Below are positions 1 through 8,883 of a stretch of 55,291 nucleotides of DNA, in pieces; the stretch's first letter is position 1; every line of letters starts with the position of its first letter. A model generated the notes under the pieces. It saw nothing but the letters and a program-made list of their open reading frames with translations. It was not told the origin of the DNA and did not search any database. A program made the position numbers and the translations under genes. The stretch lies in assembly GCF_003143855.1 (NCBI RefSeq), contig NZ_QFRK01000049.1, positions 1 through 55,291 on the forward strand. The letters are read 5' to 3'. This stretch comes from Streptomyces sp. NWU339 (GTDB taxonomy: Bacteria; Actinomycetota; Actinomycetes; Streptomycetales; Streptomycetaceae).

Positions 1-79
1 GGAAGCGGGCGAGGCACACCGCGTCGGGCAGCGGCTGCGGTGACGGGGTACGGGCCAGTTGCTCCAGGCCCGACGGCAT
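1..79 (-). CDS. possible 5' end of a divergent gene (partial, unidentified)
   Basis: An ATG on the minus strand at 77-79 opens a frame of 26 codons that runs off the left edge. Nearly all third codon positions are G or C, which is the coding signature of this genome. No Shine-Dalgarno sequence precedes the ATG, and 26 residues are too few to recognise a family. If real, it is transcribed divergently from the benzoate genes and could be a regulator or a neighbouring catabolic gene, but nothing in the visible residues decides this. Confidence 0.3.
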   Translation of the reverse strand, partial: MPSGLEQLARTPSPQPLPDAVCLARF

Positions 80-230
80 AGGAGAAGATGAGACAGCAGG
101 CACGGTCTTCGGTTGTGGTTACGTGAACTCGACACTCACATGATCAACGAGGCCGTGCCTGCACCTGCATCCGGGCTCCATAAAGCGACATGGCAGCCCA
201 TCACCGGGCAACCTCACCCAACCCGCAACC

Positions 231-1580
231 TTGCAAAGTCCCTGCTTCAGCCGTGCGCGGACCATCCTCGAAGACGCCCTCGTGGAGGACCCGGACAGCG
301 GTGTGTACCGGGTCCGACGCAGTGTCTTCACCGACGAGGAGCTCTTCGAGCTCGAGATGAAGCACATCTTCGAGGGGAACTGGGTCTACCTCGCGCACGA
401 GAGTCAGGTCCCCGAGGCCGGCGACTACTTCACGACGTACATCGGCCGTCAGCCCGTCGTCATCTCCCGTGACAAAAAGGGCGAGTTGCACTGCCTGATC
501 AACGCGTGCAGCCACCGCGGCGCGATGCTCTGCCGCCGCAAGACGGACAACCGCACCACCTTCACCTGCCCCTTCCACGGCTGGACGTTCAGCAACAACG
601 GTCGGCTGCTGAAGGTGAAGGACCCGCGGGAGGCCGGCTACCCGGAGCAGTTCAACACCGACGGCTCGCACGACCTGAAGAAGGTCGCCCGCTTCGAGTC
701 CTACCGCGGGTTCCTGTTCGGCAGCCTGAACCCGGACGTCAAGCCGCTCACCGAACACCTGGGGGACGCGGCGGTCGTCATCGACATGATCGTCGACCAG
801 TCGCCGGAGGGCCTGGAGGTGCTGCGCGGCTCCTCCACGTACTACTACGACGGCAACTGGAAGCTGCAGGCGGAGAACGGCGCCGACGGCTACCACGTCT
901 CCGCCACCCACTGGAACTACGCCGCCACCCAGGCCCGCCGCACCTCCGGCGAGTCGAAGAACGACACGAAGACGATGGACGCGGGCGGCTGGTCCAAGCA
1001 GAAGGGCGGCTTCTACTCCTTCGACCACGGCCACCTGCTGCTGTGGACCAAGTGGCTCGACCCCGCCAACCGGCCCCTCCACGACAAGCGCGACGAACTG
1101 GCGGAGCGGGTCGGCCCCGAGCGGGCCGACTGGATGATCGGCGTCTCCCGCAATCTGTGCCTGTACCCCAACGTGTACCTGATGGACCAGTTCAGCTCGC
1201 AGATCCGGCACTTCCGACCCATCTCCGTCGACAAGACCGAGGTCACCATCTACTGCATCGCCCCCAAGGGCGAGCCGGCCGAGGCCCGCGCGCTCCGCAT
1301 CCGGCAGTACGAGGACTTCTTCAACGCCACCGGCATGGCCACCCCGGACGACCTGGAGGAGTTCCGCTCCTGCCAGAAGACCTACCTCGCCGAGTCCATG
1401 CCCTGGAACGACCTCAGCCGTGGCGCCGTACACCAGATCGACGGACCCGACGAGGACGCCAAGAAGATCGGCATCAACCCGATCGCCAGCGGCGTGCGCA
1501 CCGAGGACGAGGGCCTCTACCCCATCCAGCACGGCTACTGGCTCGACACCCTGCGCAAGGCCCTGGAGGAGGCGAAGTGA
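231..1580 (+). CDS. benA: benzoate 1,2-dioxygenase, large (alpha) subunit
   Basis: Catalytic subunit of the Rieske non-haem iron dioxygenase that converts benzoate to the 1,2-cis-dihydrodiol carboxylate. The Rieske [2Fe-2S] ligands are visible as C93-x-H95 and C113-x-x-H116 (CPFHGW). The mononuclear iron site follows in the DGYHVSATH stretch, with H222 and H227. The length, about 449 residues, is normal for BenA/XylX. The start is uncertain: the only upstream in-frame start is a TTG at 231 with no clear Shine-Dalgarno, and a GTG about 17 codons later is an alternative. It overlaps benB by 4 bp and heads a benABCDK operon. Related dioxygenases for toluate or anthranilate cannot be excluded, but the benD and benK neighbours favour benzoate. 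Confidence 0.93.
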   Translation: MQSPCFSRARTILEDALVEDPDSGVYRVRRSVFTDEELFELEMKHIFEGNWVYLAHESQVPEAGDYFTTYIGRQPVVISRDKKGELHCLINACSHRGAMLCRRKTDNRTTFTCPFHGWTFSNNGRLLKVKDPREAGYPEQFNTDGSHDLKKVARFESYRGFLFGSLNPDVKPLTEHLGDAAVVIDMIVDQSPEGLEVLRGSSTYYYDGNWKLQAENGADGYHVSATHWNYAATQARRTSGESKNDTKTMDAGGWSKQKGGFYSFDHGHLLLWTKWLDPANRPLHDKRDELAERVGPERADWMIGVSRNLCLYPNVYLMDQFSSQIRHFRPISVDKTEVTIYCIAPKGEPAEARALRIRQYEDFFNATGMATPDDLEEFRSCQKTYLAESMPWNDLSRGAVHQIDGPDEDAKKIGINPIASGVRTEDEGLYPIQHGYWLDTLRKALEEAK

Positions 1581-2083
1581 CCACGGCGACCGAACAGTCC
1601 ACGCTGGAGGGGATCCGGCAGTTCCTCTACCGCGAGGCCCGGTACCTGGACGACCGCGAGTTCGAGAAGTGGCTGGAGTGCTACCACCCGGACGCCGAGT
1701 TCTGGATGCCGGCCTGGGCTGACGACGACGAGCTCACCCGCGACCCGCAGCGCGAGGTCTCCCTGATCTACTACCCGAGCCGGGCCGGCCTGGAGGACCG
1801 CGTCTTCCGCATCCGCACCGACCGCTCCAGCGCGACCAGCCTGCCCGAGCCGCGCACCGGTCACAACATCACCAACGTCGAGGTCGCCGGCCGCGACGGC
1901 GACACGGTGGACGTGCGCTTCAACTGGTTCACGCTCTACTACCGCTACCAGGCCGTCGACACGTACTTCGGCACGTCGTACTACACCCTCGACCTGTCGG
2001 GGCCCGAGCCGCTCATCACGCGCAAGAAGGTCGTCCTGAAGAACGACTACGTGCACCACGTCGTCGACATCTACCACGTCTGA
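1577..2083 (+). CDS. benB: benzoate 1,2-dioxygenase, small (beta) subunit
   Basis: Structural beta subunit (168 residues) of the ring-hydroxylating dioxygenase, expected to form the hexameric oxygenase with BenA. The GTG start at 1577 overlaps the benA stop in a GTGA junction, so translation is probably coupled. A longer upstream open frame is only the shadow of benA. The sequence shows the usual small-subunit features: an N-terminal FLYREARYLDDREFEKWL segment, then ECYHPDAEFW, and a C-terminal beta-rich region ending in DIYHV. The subunit carries no metal ligands, as expected. Confidence 0.92.
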   Translation: MTTATEQSTLEGIRQFLYREARYLDDREFEKWLECYHPDAEFWMPAWADDDELTRDPQREVSLIYYPSRAGLEDRVFRIRTDRSSATSLPEPRTGHNITNVEVAGRDGDTVDVRFNWFTLYYRYQAVDTYFGTSYYTLDLSGPEPLITRKKVVLKNDYVHHVVDIYHV

Positions 2084-2101
2084 GCCCCCGAGACCGCTGA
2101 A

Positions 2102-3145
2102 ATGAGCTCCCGCATGTCCTTCCAGGTCGCCCTGAACTTCGAGGACGGCATCACCCGCTTCATCGAGTGCCGCCCCGACGAGACCGTCGCCGAGGCCTCC
2201 TACAAGGCCCGGATCAACATCCCTCTCGACTGCCGTGACGGCGCCTGCGGTACCTGCAAATCACTGTGCGAGTCGGGCAGTTACGACGGAGGCGACTACA
2301 TCGACGAAGCCCTGACCGACGACGAGGCGGCAGCCGGCTACTGCCTGCCCTGCCAGATGACCCCGCACAGCGACCTCGTGCTGCGCGTTCCCTCCTCCTC
2401 GGCCGCCGCGAAGACCGGCCCGGCCGCGTTCGCCGCGACCGTGGCCGACCTCAGGCGGCTCTCCGCCACCACGGTGGAGTTCACGCTCGACGTCGACAAC
2501 CGGGAGGGCCTCGACTTCCTGCCCGGCCAGTACGTCAACATCGCCGTGCCCGGCACCGACCAGGCCCGCTCGTACTCCTTCAGCTCCGGTCCCGCCCAGC
2601 GGCAGATCTCGTTCCTGGTGCGCATCGTCCCGGACGGTGTGATGTCCGGCTACCTCACCGAGCGGGCCAAGGTCGGCGACCGCATCGAGTTCACCGGCCC
2701 GATGGGCAGCTTCTACCTGCGCGAGCTCTCCCGCCCCAGCCTGCTGCTGGCGGGCGGCACCGGCCTCGCGCCCCTGTTGTCGATGCTGGAACGGATGGCC
2801 CAGCAGCCGCCGACCCACCCGGTCCACCTGCTCTACGGCGTCACCACCGACCAGGACCTCGTCCATCTGGACACGTTGGGCGACTACGCGGAGGTCATCC
2901 CCGGCTTCACCTTCGACCACTGTGTCGCCGACGCCTCCAGCACCGCCCGCAACAAGGGCTTCGTCACCGGGCTGATGGACGCCGGAACGCTGCACGACGG
3001 TGACGTGGACGTCTACCTGTGCGGCCCGCCCGCCATGGTCGAGGCCGTACGCGGTCACATCGCCTCCCTCGGCGTGATCCCCGCGAGCTTCCACTACGAG
3101 AAGTTCACCCCGGCCACCGTACGCACCACGGCGGAGGCGGCGTGA
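2102..3145 (+). CDS. benC: benzoate 1,2-dioxygenase electron-transfer component (ferredoxin reductase)
   Basis: NADH:ferredoxin oxidoreductase that passes electrons to the Rieske centre of BenA. An N-terminal plant-type [2Fe-2S] ferredoxin domain has C44, C49, C52 and C84 (CRDGACGTC and CLPC). It is followed by an FAD-binding domain with RSYSFSS (about residue 159) and a C-terminal NAD-binding domain with GGTGLAPLLSM (about residue 218). This order (ferredoxin-FAD-NAD) is that of BenC/XylZ, and 347 residues is the usual length. It starts with ATG 18 bp after benB and ends in a GTGA overlap with benD. Confidence 0.95.
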   Translation: MSSRMSFQVALNFEDGITRFIECRPDETVAEASYKARINIPLDCRDGACGTCKSLCESGSYDGGDYIDEALTDDEAAAGYCLPCQMTPHSDLVLRVPSSSAAAKTGPAAFAATVADLRRLSATTVEFTLDVDNREGLDFLPGQYVNIAVPGTDQARSYSFSSGPAQRQISFLVRIVPDGVMSGYLTERAKVGDRIEFTGPMGSFYLRELSRPSLLLAGGTGLAPLLSMLERMAQQPPTHPVHLLYGVTTDQDLVHLDTLGDYAEVIPGFTFDHCVADASSTARNKGFVTGLMDAGTLHDGDVDVYLCGPPAMVEAVRGHIASLGVIPASFHYEKFTPATVRTTAEAA

Positions 3146-3918
3146 GCGTGCATGTCGAGCGGTTCACCGGAAAGAACGTCGTGGTCACCGGCGCGGCCCA
3201 GGGCATCGGCCTCGCGGTCGCCCGCCGACTGGCCGCCGAGTCCGCCCGGCTGACCCTCGTCGACCGGTCCGAACTCGTCCACGGGGCGGCCGCCGAACTG
3301 GGCGCACAGGCCATCACCGCCGACCTGGAGTCGTACACCGGGGCGGAGGAGGCGATCACCGCCGCGCGGAGGCACCACGGCCGGATCGACGTCCTGGTCA
3401 ACAACGTGGGCGGCGCGATCAACTTCAAACCGTTCACCGAGTTCACGGCCGAGGAGATCCAGGCGGAGATCACCCGCTCGCTGATGACCACCCTGTGGTC
3501 CTGCCGTGCGGTGCTGCCGACCATGACGGGGCAAGGACACGGCGTGATCGTCAACGTCTCCTCGTGCGCGACCCGCGGCATCCACCGCATCCCGTACTCC
3601 GCGGCCAAGGGCGGCATCAACGCGCTCACCGCGTCGCTCGCCTTCGAGTGCGCCGACGCCGGAATCCGTGTGGTCGCGACAGCACCGGGCGGCACGGAGG
3701 CACCCCCACGCCGCATCTCCCGGGGCACGCCCGCGCCGCGGAGCGACCGGGAGAAGGAGTGGGTCCAGGCCCACATCGACCAGACCCTCGCCTCCTCCCT
3801 GCTGAAGCGCTACGGCACGCTCGACGAGCAGGCCGCGGCGATCTGTTTCCTCGCCTCCGACGAAGCGTCCTACATCACCGGCACGGTGCTCCCCGTGGCC
3901 GGCGGCGACCTCGGCTGA
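3142..3918 (+). CDS. benD: 1,6-dihydroxycyclohexa-2,4-diene-1-carboxylate dehydrogenase
   Basis: Short-chain dehydrogenase (258 residues) that oxidises and decarboxylates the dihydrodiol made by BenABC to catechol. The cofactor motif TGAAQGIG lies at the N-terminus, NNVGG in the middle, and the catalytic Ser with YSAAK (Tyr-x3-Lys) after it. The GTG start at 3142 overlaps the benC stop. Assignment within the very large SDR family rests mainly on position directly behind benC and on the RISRGTPAPRSDREKEW insert before the C-terminal third, which resembles BenD/XylL. The protein is cytoplasmic. Confidence 0.9.
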   Translation: MSVHVERFTGKNVVVTGAAQGIGLAVARRLAAESARLTLVDRSELVHGAAAELGAQAITADLESYTGAEEAITAARRHHGRIDVLVNNVGGAINFKPFTEFTAEEIQAEITRSLMTTLWSCRAVLPTMTGQGHGVIVNVSSCATRGIHRIPYSAAKGGINALTASLAFECADAGIRVVATAPGGTEAPPRRISRGTPAPRSDREKEWVQAHIDQTLASSLLKRYGTLDEQAAAICFLASDEASYITGTVLPVAGGDLG

Positions 3919-4067
3919 CCGTCACTCCCACCCCCCCGCACCTTGCTACCCCCCACCCGATTGATGCAGATCACCTCTCCACGCGCCGCTGCCCGGCCTC
4001 CTCCCCCCTCTCGTGGCCGGGCAGCGGGGACACCACCCGTCCACTCACACGAACACGGGGTCCCCCG

Positions 4068-5450
4068 ATGAACACTCCGCAGCTCAGAACCACCGATCCA
4101 CGGCACCGCGCCACCCTGCGCTGGATCGTCGCCCTCACCGCTGCCACCCTCGTCTTCGACGGCTACGACCTCGTCGTCTACGGCACGGTCGTCCCCGTCC
4201 TCCTCCGCGACCCGAGCCAGATCGGGCACCTCACGCCCACCGAGGCCGGTGCCCTCGGCAGTTACGCGCTCATCGGCGTCATGGTCGGCGCTCTGCTCGC
4301 GGGCGCCATCGGCGACCACATCGGGCGGCGCCGCGTCATGCTGGCCGGTATCGCATGGTTCTCGGTCGCCATGGGGCTGAGCGCGTTCGCCACCGACATG
4401 ACCGTCTTCGGCGTCCTGCGCTTCCTCACCGGCATCGGGGTGGGCGCGCTCGTGGCCACCGCCGGCGCCCTGATCGCCGAGTTCGCCCCGCCCCACCGCC
4501 GCAACGTGTACAACGCGATCGTCTACAGCGGGATCCCCGCCGGGGGCGTGCTCGCGGCCCTGCTGGCGCTGCTCGCACCCGGGGGCGACGGCTGGCGTCT
4601 GCTGTTCCTCTTCGGCGCCGCGCCCCTCGTGCTGCTCCTTCCGTTCGCCGTGCTGCGGCTGCCCGAGTCGCCGAAGTGGCTTCTGGCTTGCGGGGACGCG
4701 GCACGCGCCCGTGACGTTGCCGAGCGCACCGGCGTGCCGCTGCCCGACTCAGTCGGGACAACCCAGGAGGAGAACCACAAGAAGGCCAAGGTGGGCTTCG
4801 CCGCCCTCGCCACCCGTCGCTATGCCTGGGCCACCTTCCTGCTCGGCCTCATGAGCTGCTCGGGCCTGCTGCTCACCTACGCTTTGAACACCTGGCTTCC
4901 CGAGATCATGGGACAGAGCGGCTTCGGAAAGTCCTACTCCCTTCTCTTCCTGCTCACCCTGAACGGCGGTGCCATCGTCGGCGGCCTGATCGCCTCCCGG
5001 TCCGCCGACCGACTCGGCCCGCGGCCGGTGATCGCCACGACGTTCGTGCTGGCCGCCGTGTCCCTCTGCCTGCTCACCCTCGGGATGCCGCTCGGTGTCC
5101 TGCTGGCCCTGGTCGCCGTCGCCGGTGTCGGTACCATCGGCACCCAGGTCCTCATCTACGGCTTCGTCTCCACCTACTACGACACCGTGGCCCGCGCGGC
5201 CGGCGTCGCCTGGTGCGCCGGATTCGGCCGACTCGGCGGCATCGGCGGCCCCCTCGTGGGCGGGGCGCTCATGAGCTCGGGCCTCTCCCCGCGCGACGCC
5301 TTCTACGTCTTCGCCGGCGTCGCCGTCCTCGGCACCCTGGTGACCTGCCTCGTCCCCCGCCGGGCAGCCGAACCGGCCCTCTCCACGGCGACCACCGGCG
5401 CCCCCGCGTCACCGGGCGCCGACGGTGCTAGCGTGCTCGCCCATGAATGA
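4068..5450 (+). CDS. benK: aromatic acid:H+ symporter, MFS family (benzoate importer)
   Basis: Major-facilitator protein of 460 residues with about 12 membrane segments. The first segment carries DGYDLVVYGTVVP, the motif of the aromatic acid:H+ symporter family (BenK, PcaK), and the loop between segments 2 and 3 carries GDHIGRRRVML. It is expected to bring benzoate across the cytoplasmic membrane for BenABCD. About 150 bp separate it from benD, a C-rich stretch without a convincing terminator, so it may be co-transcribed. Its 3' end overlaps the start of the following regulator by 8 bp. Confidence 0.9.
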   Translation: MNTPQLRTTDPRHRATLRWIVALTAATLVFDGYDLVVYGTVVPVLLRDPSQIGHLTPTEAGALGSYALIGVMVGALLAGAIGDHIGRRRVMLAGIAWFSVAMGLSAFATDMTVFGVLRFLTGIGVGALVATAGALIAEFAPPHRRNVYNAIVYSGIPAGGVLAALLALLAPGGDGWRLLFLFGAAPLVLLLPFAVLRLPESPKWLLACGDAARARDVAERTGVPLPDSVGTTQEENHKKAKVGFAALATRRYAWATFLLGLMSCSGLLLTYALNTWLPEIMGQSGFGKSYSLLFLLTLNGGAIVGGLIASRSADRLGPRPVIATTFVLAAVSLCLLTLGMPLGVLLALVAVAGVGTIGTQVLIYGFVSTYYDTVARAAGVAWCAGFGRLGGIGGPLVGGALMSSGLSPRDAFYVFAGVAVLGTLVTCLVPRRAAEPALSTATTGAPASPGADGASVLAHE

Positions 5451-8256
5451 CCGCCCTGAGCTGCAGCGAAGCCTGATCGGGCGGGCCGGCGAGGCCGCCG
5501 CGCTGACCCGCTCGATCACTTCCGCCTTCTCGGGAAATCCGGTCCTGGTGCTGGTCGAGGGACCGGCGGGCATCGGCAAGACGGCCCTGGTGGAGCAGGC
5601 CCTCGAGACCGAGCGCGTCCAAGCCGCAGGGGCCTCGCCGCGGGTCCTGCGCGTCACCGGGGTCGCGTGGGAGTCGGACCTGCCGCTCGGCGTCGCCGAC
5701 CAGCTCGTCCGCGCCTGCGGAAACGGCACCGGCAGCGGCACCTTTCCGCCCGACCCCACGGCCCCGGACGCCGTCCTCGGCACCTCCCGGATTCTGCTCC
5801 GCCAGTGGACGACCGCGCAGGAGACGGAGCCACTGGTGGTGATCGTCGACGACGCCCACTGGGCCGACGCGGAGAGCCTGCGCGCCATCCGGTCGACGGT
5901 GCGCCGGATGGCGAACGAGCGGGTGCTCGTCCTCCTGATCGCGCGGGACGAACCGTACGAGCTGTACGACATGCGCAGAGCGCACGAGGAGCTGCCGCTG
6001 TCGGCTCTGCGGACCCTGGAGTTCCTCGACGGCTGCCAGGACGCCGCCGTACGGCCCGGGCCACTGACCGCCGAGGACGTCCGGACGCTCGCCTGCGAGG
6101 TCCACGGACTCGCCTTGGACCTGCCCGCAGCCCGCCACCTGTGCCGCCACACACTGGGCAACCCCCGCCACCTCACGCAGCTGCTGCGCGAACTGCCCCG
6201 CGAGACCTGGCACGACTGGCGGCCCGAACTGCCCGCGCCCGCCCGCTACGCCGCGGCCGTCCGTCACCGGCTCGCCCAATGCGGTGAGAGCGCCCGTCAG
6301 CTGGTTCAGGCGTGCTCCGTCCTCGGCGACGACGCCTCGCTCGCCGAGGCCACCGAGCTGACCGGCGTCGCCGACGCCCTGCCCGCGGTCGACGAAGCAC
6401 GAGCGGCAGGGCTGCTCACCGTCACCATCGACCCCGGACGCGCCCAGCTGTCCTTCACGCATCCTTTGGTCCGGGCTGCCGTCCTCACCGGTATCCCGCT
6501 CACCCACCGTGCCGAGTTGCACCACCGCGCCGTCGAGGTCACCGCGGACCGCGGCAGTCGGCTTGTGCACCGGGTCGCCGCCACCAGCACGGCGGACGAC
6601 GCGCTGGCCGACGAACTCGACGCGTACGCCGCCGAACGCGCCTCCGCCGGCGAGTGGTCCACCGTGGCCGACACCCTGGTGCGGGCCGGCCGCCTGAGCA
6701 CCGTGCTAGCCGTACGGGAGGACCGGCTGCTGCGCGCCGTCGACGCGATGATCGGCGCCGGCGACGTGCCACAGGCCACGGCGTTCGCCGCGGAACTGGA
6801 GAGCTTCCCCGCGGACATCCTGCGGGGTGCGGTCCTCGGTTACCTGGCCATCATGCGCGGTCGTCCGGTCGAGGCCGACGCCTTCCTGGCCCAGGCCTGG
6901 GAACGCTGCGAGTCGGCGCGGCACACCGACCTGATGGCCAGGATCTGCCAGCGGCGCGTCCTGCATGCACTCGGCCGCTTCGACGGCCGCGACCTCGTCG
7001 CCTGGGCCCGCCGGGCCATCGAGCTGGCGGACCCCGACGACCCCTCGGCCATCGAGTCACAGGCGGTGCTCGGGCTCGGCCTGGCCGCGATGGGGCGGCC
7101 CGACGAAGCGCTGGCCGCCTACGAGACGGCCGCCGCCGAACTTCCCGGCGGCGCGCAGTCCCAGCGCTTCCAGCTCGGCCGCGGCTGGGTGGACGTCGCC
7201 CTGGACGCCCCGGAGGACGCCCGTCGCAGGCTCGAAGCGGCCGTGCCCACGGGCTACCGGATGGGCTCCACCCGTATCTCCCTGTGGGCGCAGGGCTGGC
7301 TGGCCCGCACCCAGTTCGCACTCGGCGCCTGGCCGGAGGCCCTGGAGACCGTGCAGCGGGCCGCCGTCCACCTTGCCGAGGTGCGCATCGAGCTGTGCCG
7401 TCCGCTGGTCCACTGGACGGGGGCGCAGGTCCACGCCCTCAGGGGCGACTGGGAGGCCGCAGAGCACCACGTGGGCGAGGCCCACGCCGCCCTGCATCAC
7501 TACGAGGTCATGCTGGTCCCCTCCTGCCTGGCCCGAGCCCAGGTCGCCGAGGCGCGCGGCGACTACGAACGCGTCGTGGAAGCCCTGTCACCGCTCGTCC
7601 ACCTGTCCCAGCGGCTGTCGGTGGACGAGCCGGGCTTCTGGCCCTGGTCCGACGTGTACGCCAACGCCCTGGTGATGACCGGCTGCCTCGACGAAGCCGA
7701 GACCTTCCTCGCACCGCACGAGGACCTGGCCGCCCGTCGTGTCCGCCGCTCCGCCATGGCCCGCCTCGGCCTGGCCCGCGGCCGACTCACCGCAGCCCGG
7801 GGCGACATCGACACCGCCCGCAAGGAGTTCGAGCAGGCCCTCGCCCACCTCGAACATCTCCCCCTCCCCTACGACCGCGCCCGGGTGAACTTCGCCTATG
7901 GCCAGACCCTGCGCCGCGCCGGCAAGCGCCGCGAGGCCGACACCGTCCTGAAGAACGCCCGCGACGCCTACGTCGCGCTCGGCGCCCGCACCTACGTCGA
8001 GCGCTGCGACCGCGAACTCAAGGCCGGCGGCCTGCACACCGCCCGTCTCACCCCCGGCCTGGCCCGCCTCACCCCGCAGGAACAGGCCGTCGCCCGCCTG
8101 GTCGCGGACGGCGCCACCAACCAGCAGGCAGCCCTGGAGCTCTTCATCTCCGTCAAGACCGTCCAGTACCACCTGACGCACGTCTACTCCAAGCTCGGCA
8201 TCCGCTCGCGCAGCGAGCTGGCGGCCCGCTTCCGGGAGATGTCGGCGCAGGACTGA
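5443..8256 (+). CDS. benR: LuxR-family (LAL/STAND) transcriptional regulator, probable benzoate regulator
   Basis: Large regulator of 937 residues. The N-terminus has a P-loop (GPAGIGKTAL, about residues 41-50) and a Walker B-like VVIVDDAHWAD, followed by a long helical repeat region and a C-terminal LuxR-type helix-turn-helix (from LTPQEQAVARLV to RSRSELAARF). This is the LAL/STAND architecture. The ATG at 5443 overlaps the benK stop, so it is probably translated from the same message. In Corynebacterium glutamicum a LuxR-type STAND regulator, BenR, accompanies the ben genes, which supports the symbol. The inducer (benzoate or cis-diol) is inferred. Confidence 0.78.
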   Translation: MNDRPELQRSLIGRAGEAAALTRSITSAFSGNPVLVLVEGPAGIGKTALVEQALETERVQAAGASPRVLRVTGVAWESDLPLGVADQLVRACGNGTGSGTFPPDPTAPDAVLGTSRILLRQWTTAQETEPLVVIVDDAHWADAESLRAIRSTVRRMANERVLVLLIARDEPYELYDMRRAHEELPLSALRTLEFLDGCQDAAVRPGPLTAEDVRTLACEVHGLALDLPAARHLCRHTLGNPRHLTQLLRELPRETWHDWRPELPAPARYAAAVRHRLAQCGESARQLVQACSVLGDDASLAEATELTGVADALPAVDEARAAGLLTVTIDPGRAQLSFTHPLVRAAVLTGIPLTHRAELHHRAVEVTADRGSRLVHRVAATSTADDALADELDAYAAERASAGEWSTVADTLVRAGRLSTVLAVREDRLLRAVDAMIGAGDVPQATAFAAELESFPADILRGAVLGYLAIMRGRPVEADAFLAQAWERCESARHTDLMARICQRRVLHALGRFDGRDLVAWARRAIELADPDDPSAIESQAVLGLGLAAMGRPDEALAAYETAAAELPGGAQSQRFQLGRGWVDVALDAPEDARRRLEAAVPTGYRMGSTRISLWAQGWLARTQFALGAWPEALETVQRAAVHLAEVRIELCRPLVHWTGAQVHALRGDWEAAEHHVGEAHAALHHYEVMLVPSCLARAQVAEARGDYERVVEALSPLVHLSQRLSVDEPGFWPWSDVYANALVMTGCLDEAETFLAPHEDLAARRVRRSAMARLGLARGRLTAARGDIDTARKEFEQALAHLEHLPLPYDRARVNFAYGQTLRRAGKRREADTVLKNARDAYVALGARTYVERCDRELKAGGLHTARLTPGLARLTPQEQAVARLVADGATNQQAALELFISVKTVQYHLTHVYSKLGIRSRSELAARFREMSAQD

Positions 8257-8532
8257 CCGTCGAGCGGCTCGTCCGTCGATCCCGGTGCGGTCCACTGACG
8301 GAATCGGGGTGAACCGACGGCGGCACGTGAACTCACTGCCGGAGTCGGGCAACCGCCTCCCCTCCCACATGGCCGGTGCCATGGCCCGCGGGTGAGGGAA
8401 TCCCGCATCCGGCCCTGACGGTGTCAAGAACGCCGCAGGCAGTACGAGCGAGTAGAGGTCGTGCGCCACCGGCACGGGATCGGGCCATGCGCGATCGCAA
8501 CCCGACGGCGACGGATCCGGCATGGCGAGGGG

Positions 8533-8582
8533 CGGCGGGGAAGGCGTCAGCGTCGAACTCGACGCTGACGCCTTCCCCGCCG
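8533..8582. terminator. perfect 24-bp inverted repeat, candidate terminator or operator
   Basis: Arms 8533-8556 and 8559-8582 are perfectly complementary over 24 bp, with only AC between them. Allowing for a minimal loop, the RNA hairpin would still have a stem of about 22 bp. No T-tract follows on either strand, but streptomycete terminators often lack one. It lies about 280 bp after benR and 300 bp before benE, both in the same direction, so a terminator insulating benE is the simplest reading. Confidence 0.6.
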
Positions 8583-8595
8583 AGGAGGGGCCCCG

Positions 8596-8661
8596 TCGCT
8601 CATCGCCACCTTCGGGGTCTCCTTCGTCCTGCGTCCACTCGGCGCCCTGGTCCTCCGGGGC
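8596..8661 (+). pseudogene. relic of an MHS/CitA-like MFS transporter
   Basis: One frame reads SLIATFGVSFVLRPLGALVL, close to the conserved region of metabolite:H+ symporters in which ATFxVxFxxRPLGAxV precedes the GDRxGRR loop. A possible continuation of the same alignment (DAFPAEEGP) sits just upstream in another frame, within the inverted repeat. No start codon, other transmembrane segments or downstream loop remain. It is best read as a decayed fragment, but at about 22 codons chance resemblance is possible. Confidence 0.4.
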
Positions 8662-8883
8662 GAACCTGGGGTTTTGTCGGATGCGGCCGGAACACGCCCT
8701 GTGCCACGCTCGTCAGTCGGCCGTCGGCGCGCAACACGTTCCGATCCGTACCGAACTCCGCGCCATTGCACGGGCATTGGCGAGCGCCCGGCGCCGGAGG
8801 AAGGACGAGTGTCGGATCCGGCGCGTCGGAGTCCCGCCGTCCAGGACGTTTCTGGAAGGCGAGCAGCGAGAGTGAGGAGAACT

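Larger units (their letters stand above)
8257..8883. other. gene-free stretch between benR and benE
   Basis: About 630 bp without a convincing complete gene. It contains a long perfect inverted repeat (8533-8582), a short translatable relic resembling an MHS-family transporter (8596-8661) and the Shine-Dalgarno of benE at 8874-8879. Long open frames here on both strands lack family resemblance and are read as GC-rich noise. Confidence 0.6.

Noticed and set aside
8674..8883. N-terminal extension of BenE to an upstream start
   Set aside because: The extension lacks family similarity and a ribosome site, whereas GTG 8884 has GAGGAG at proper spacing.
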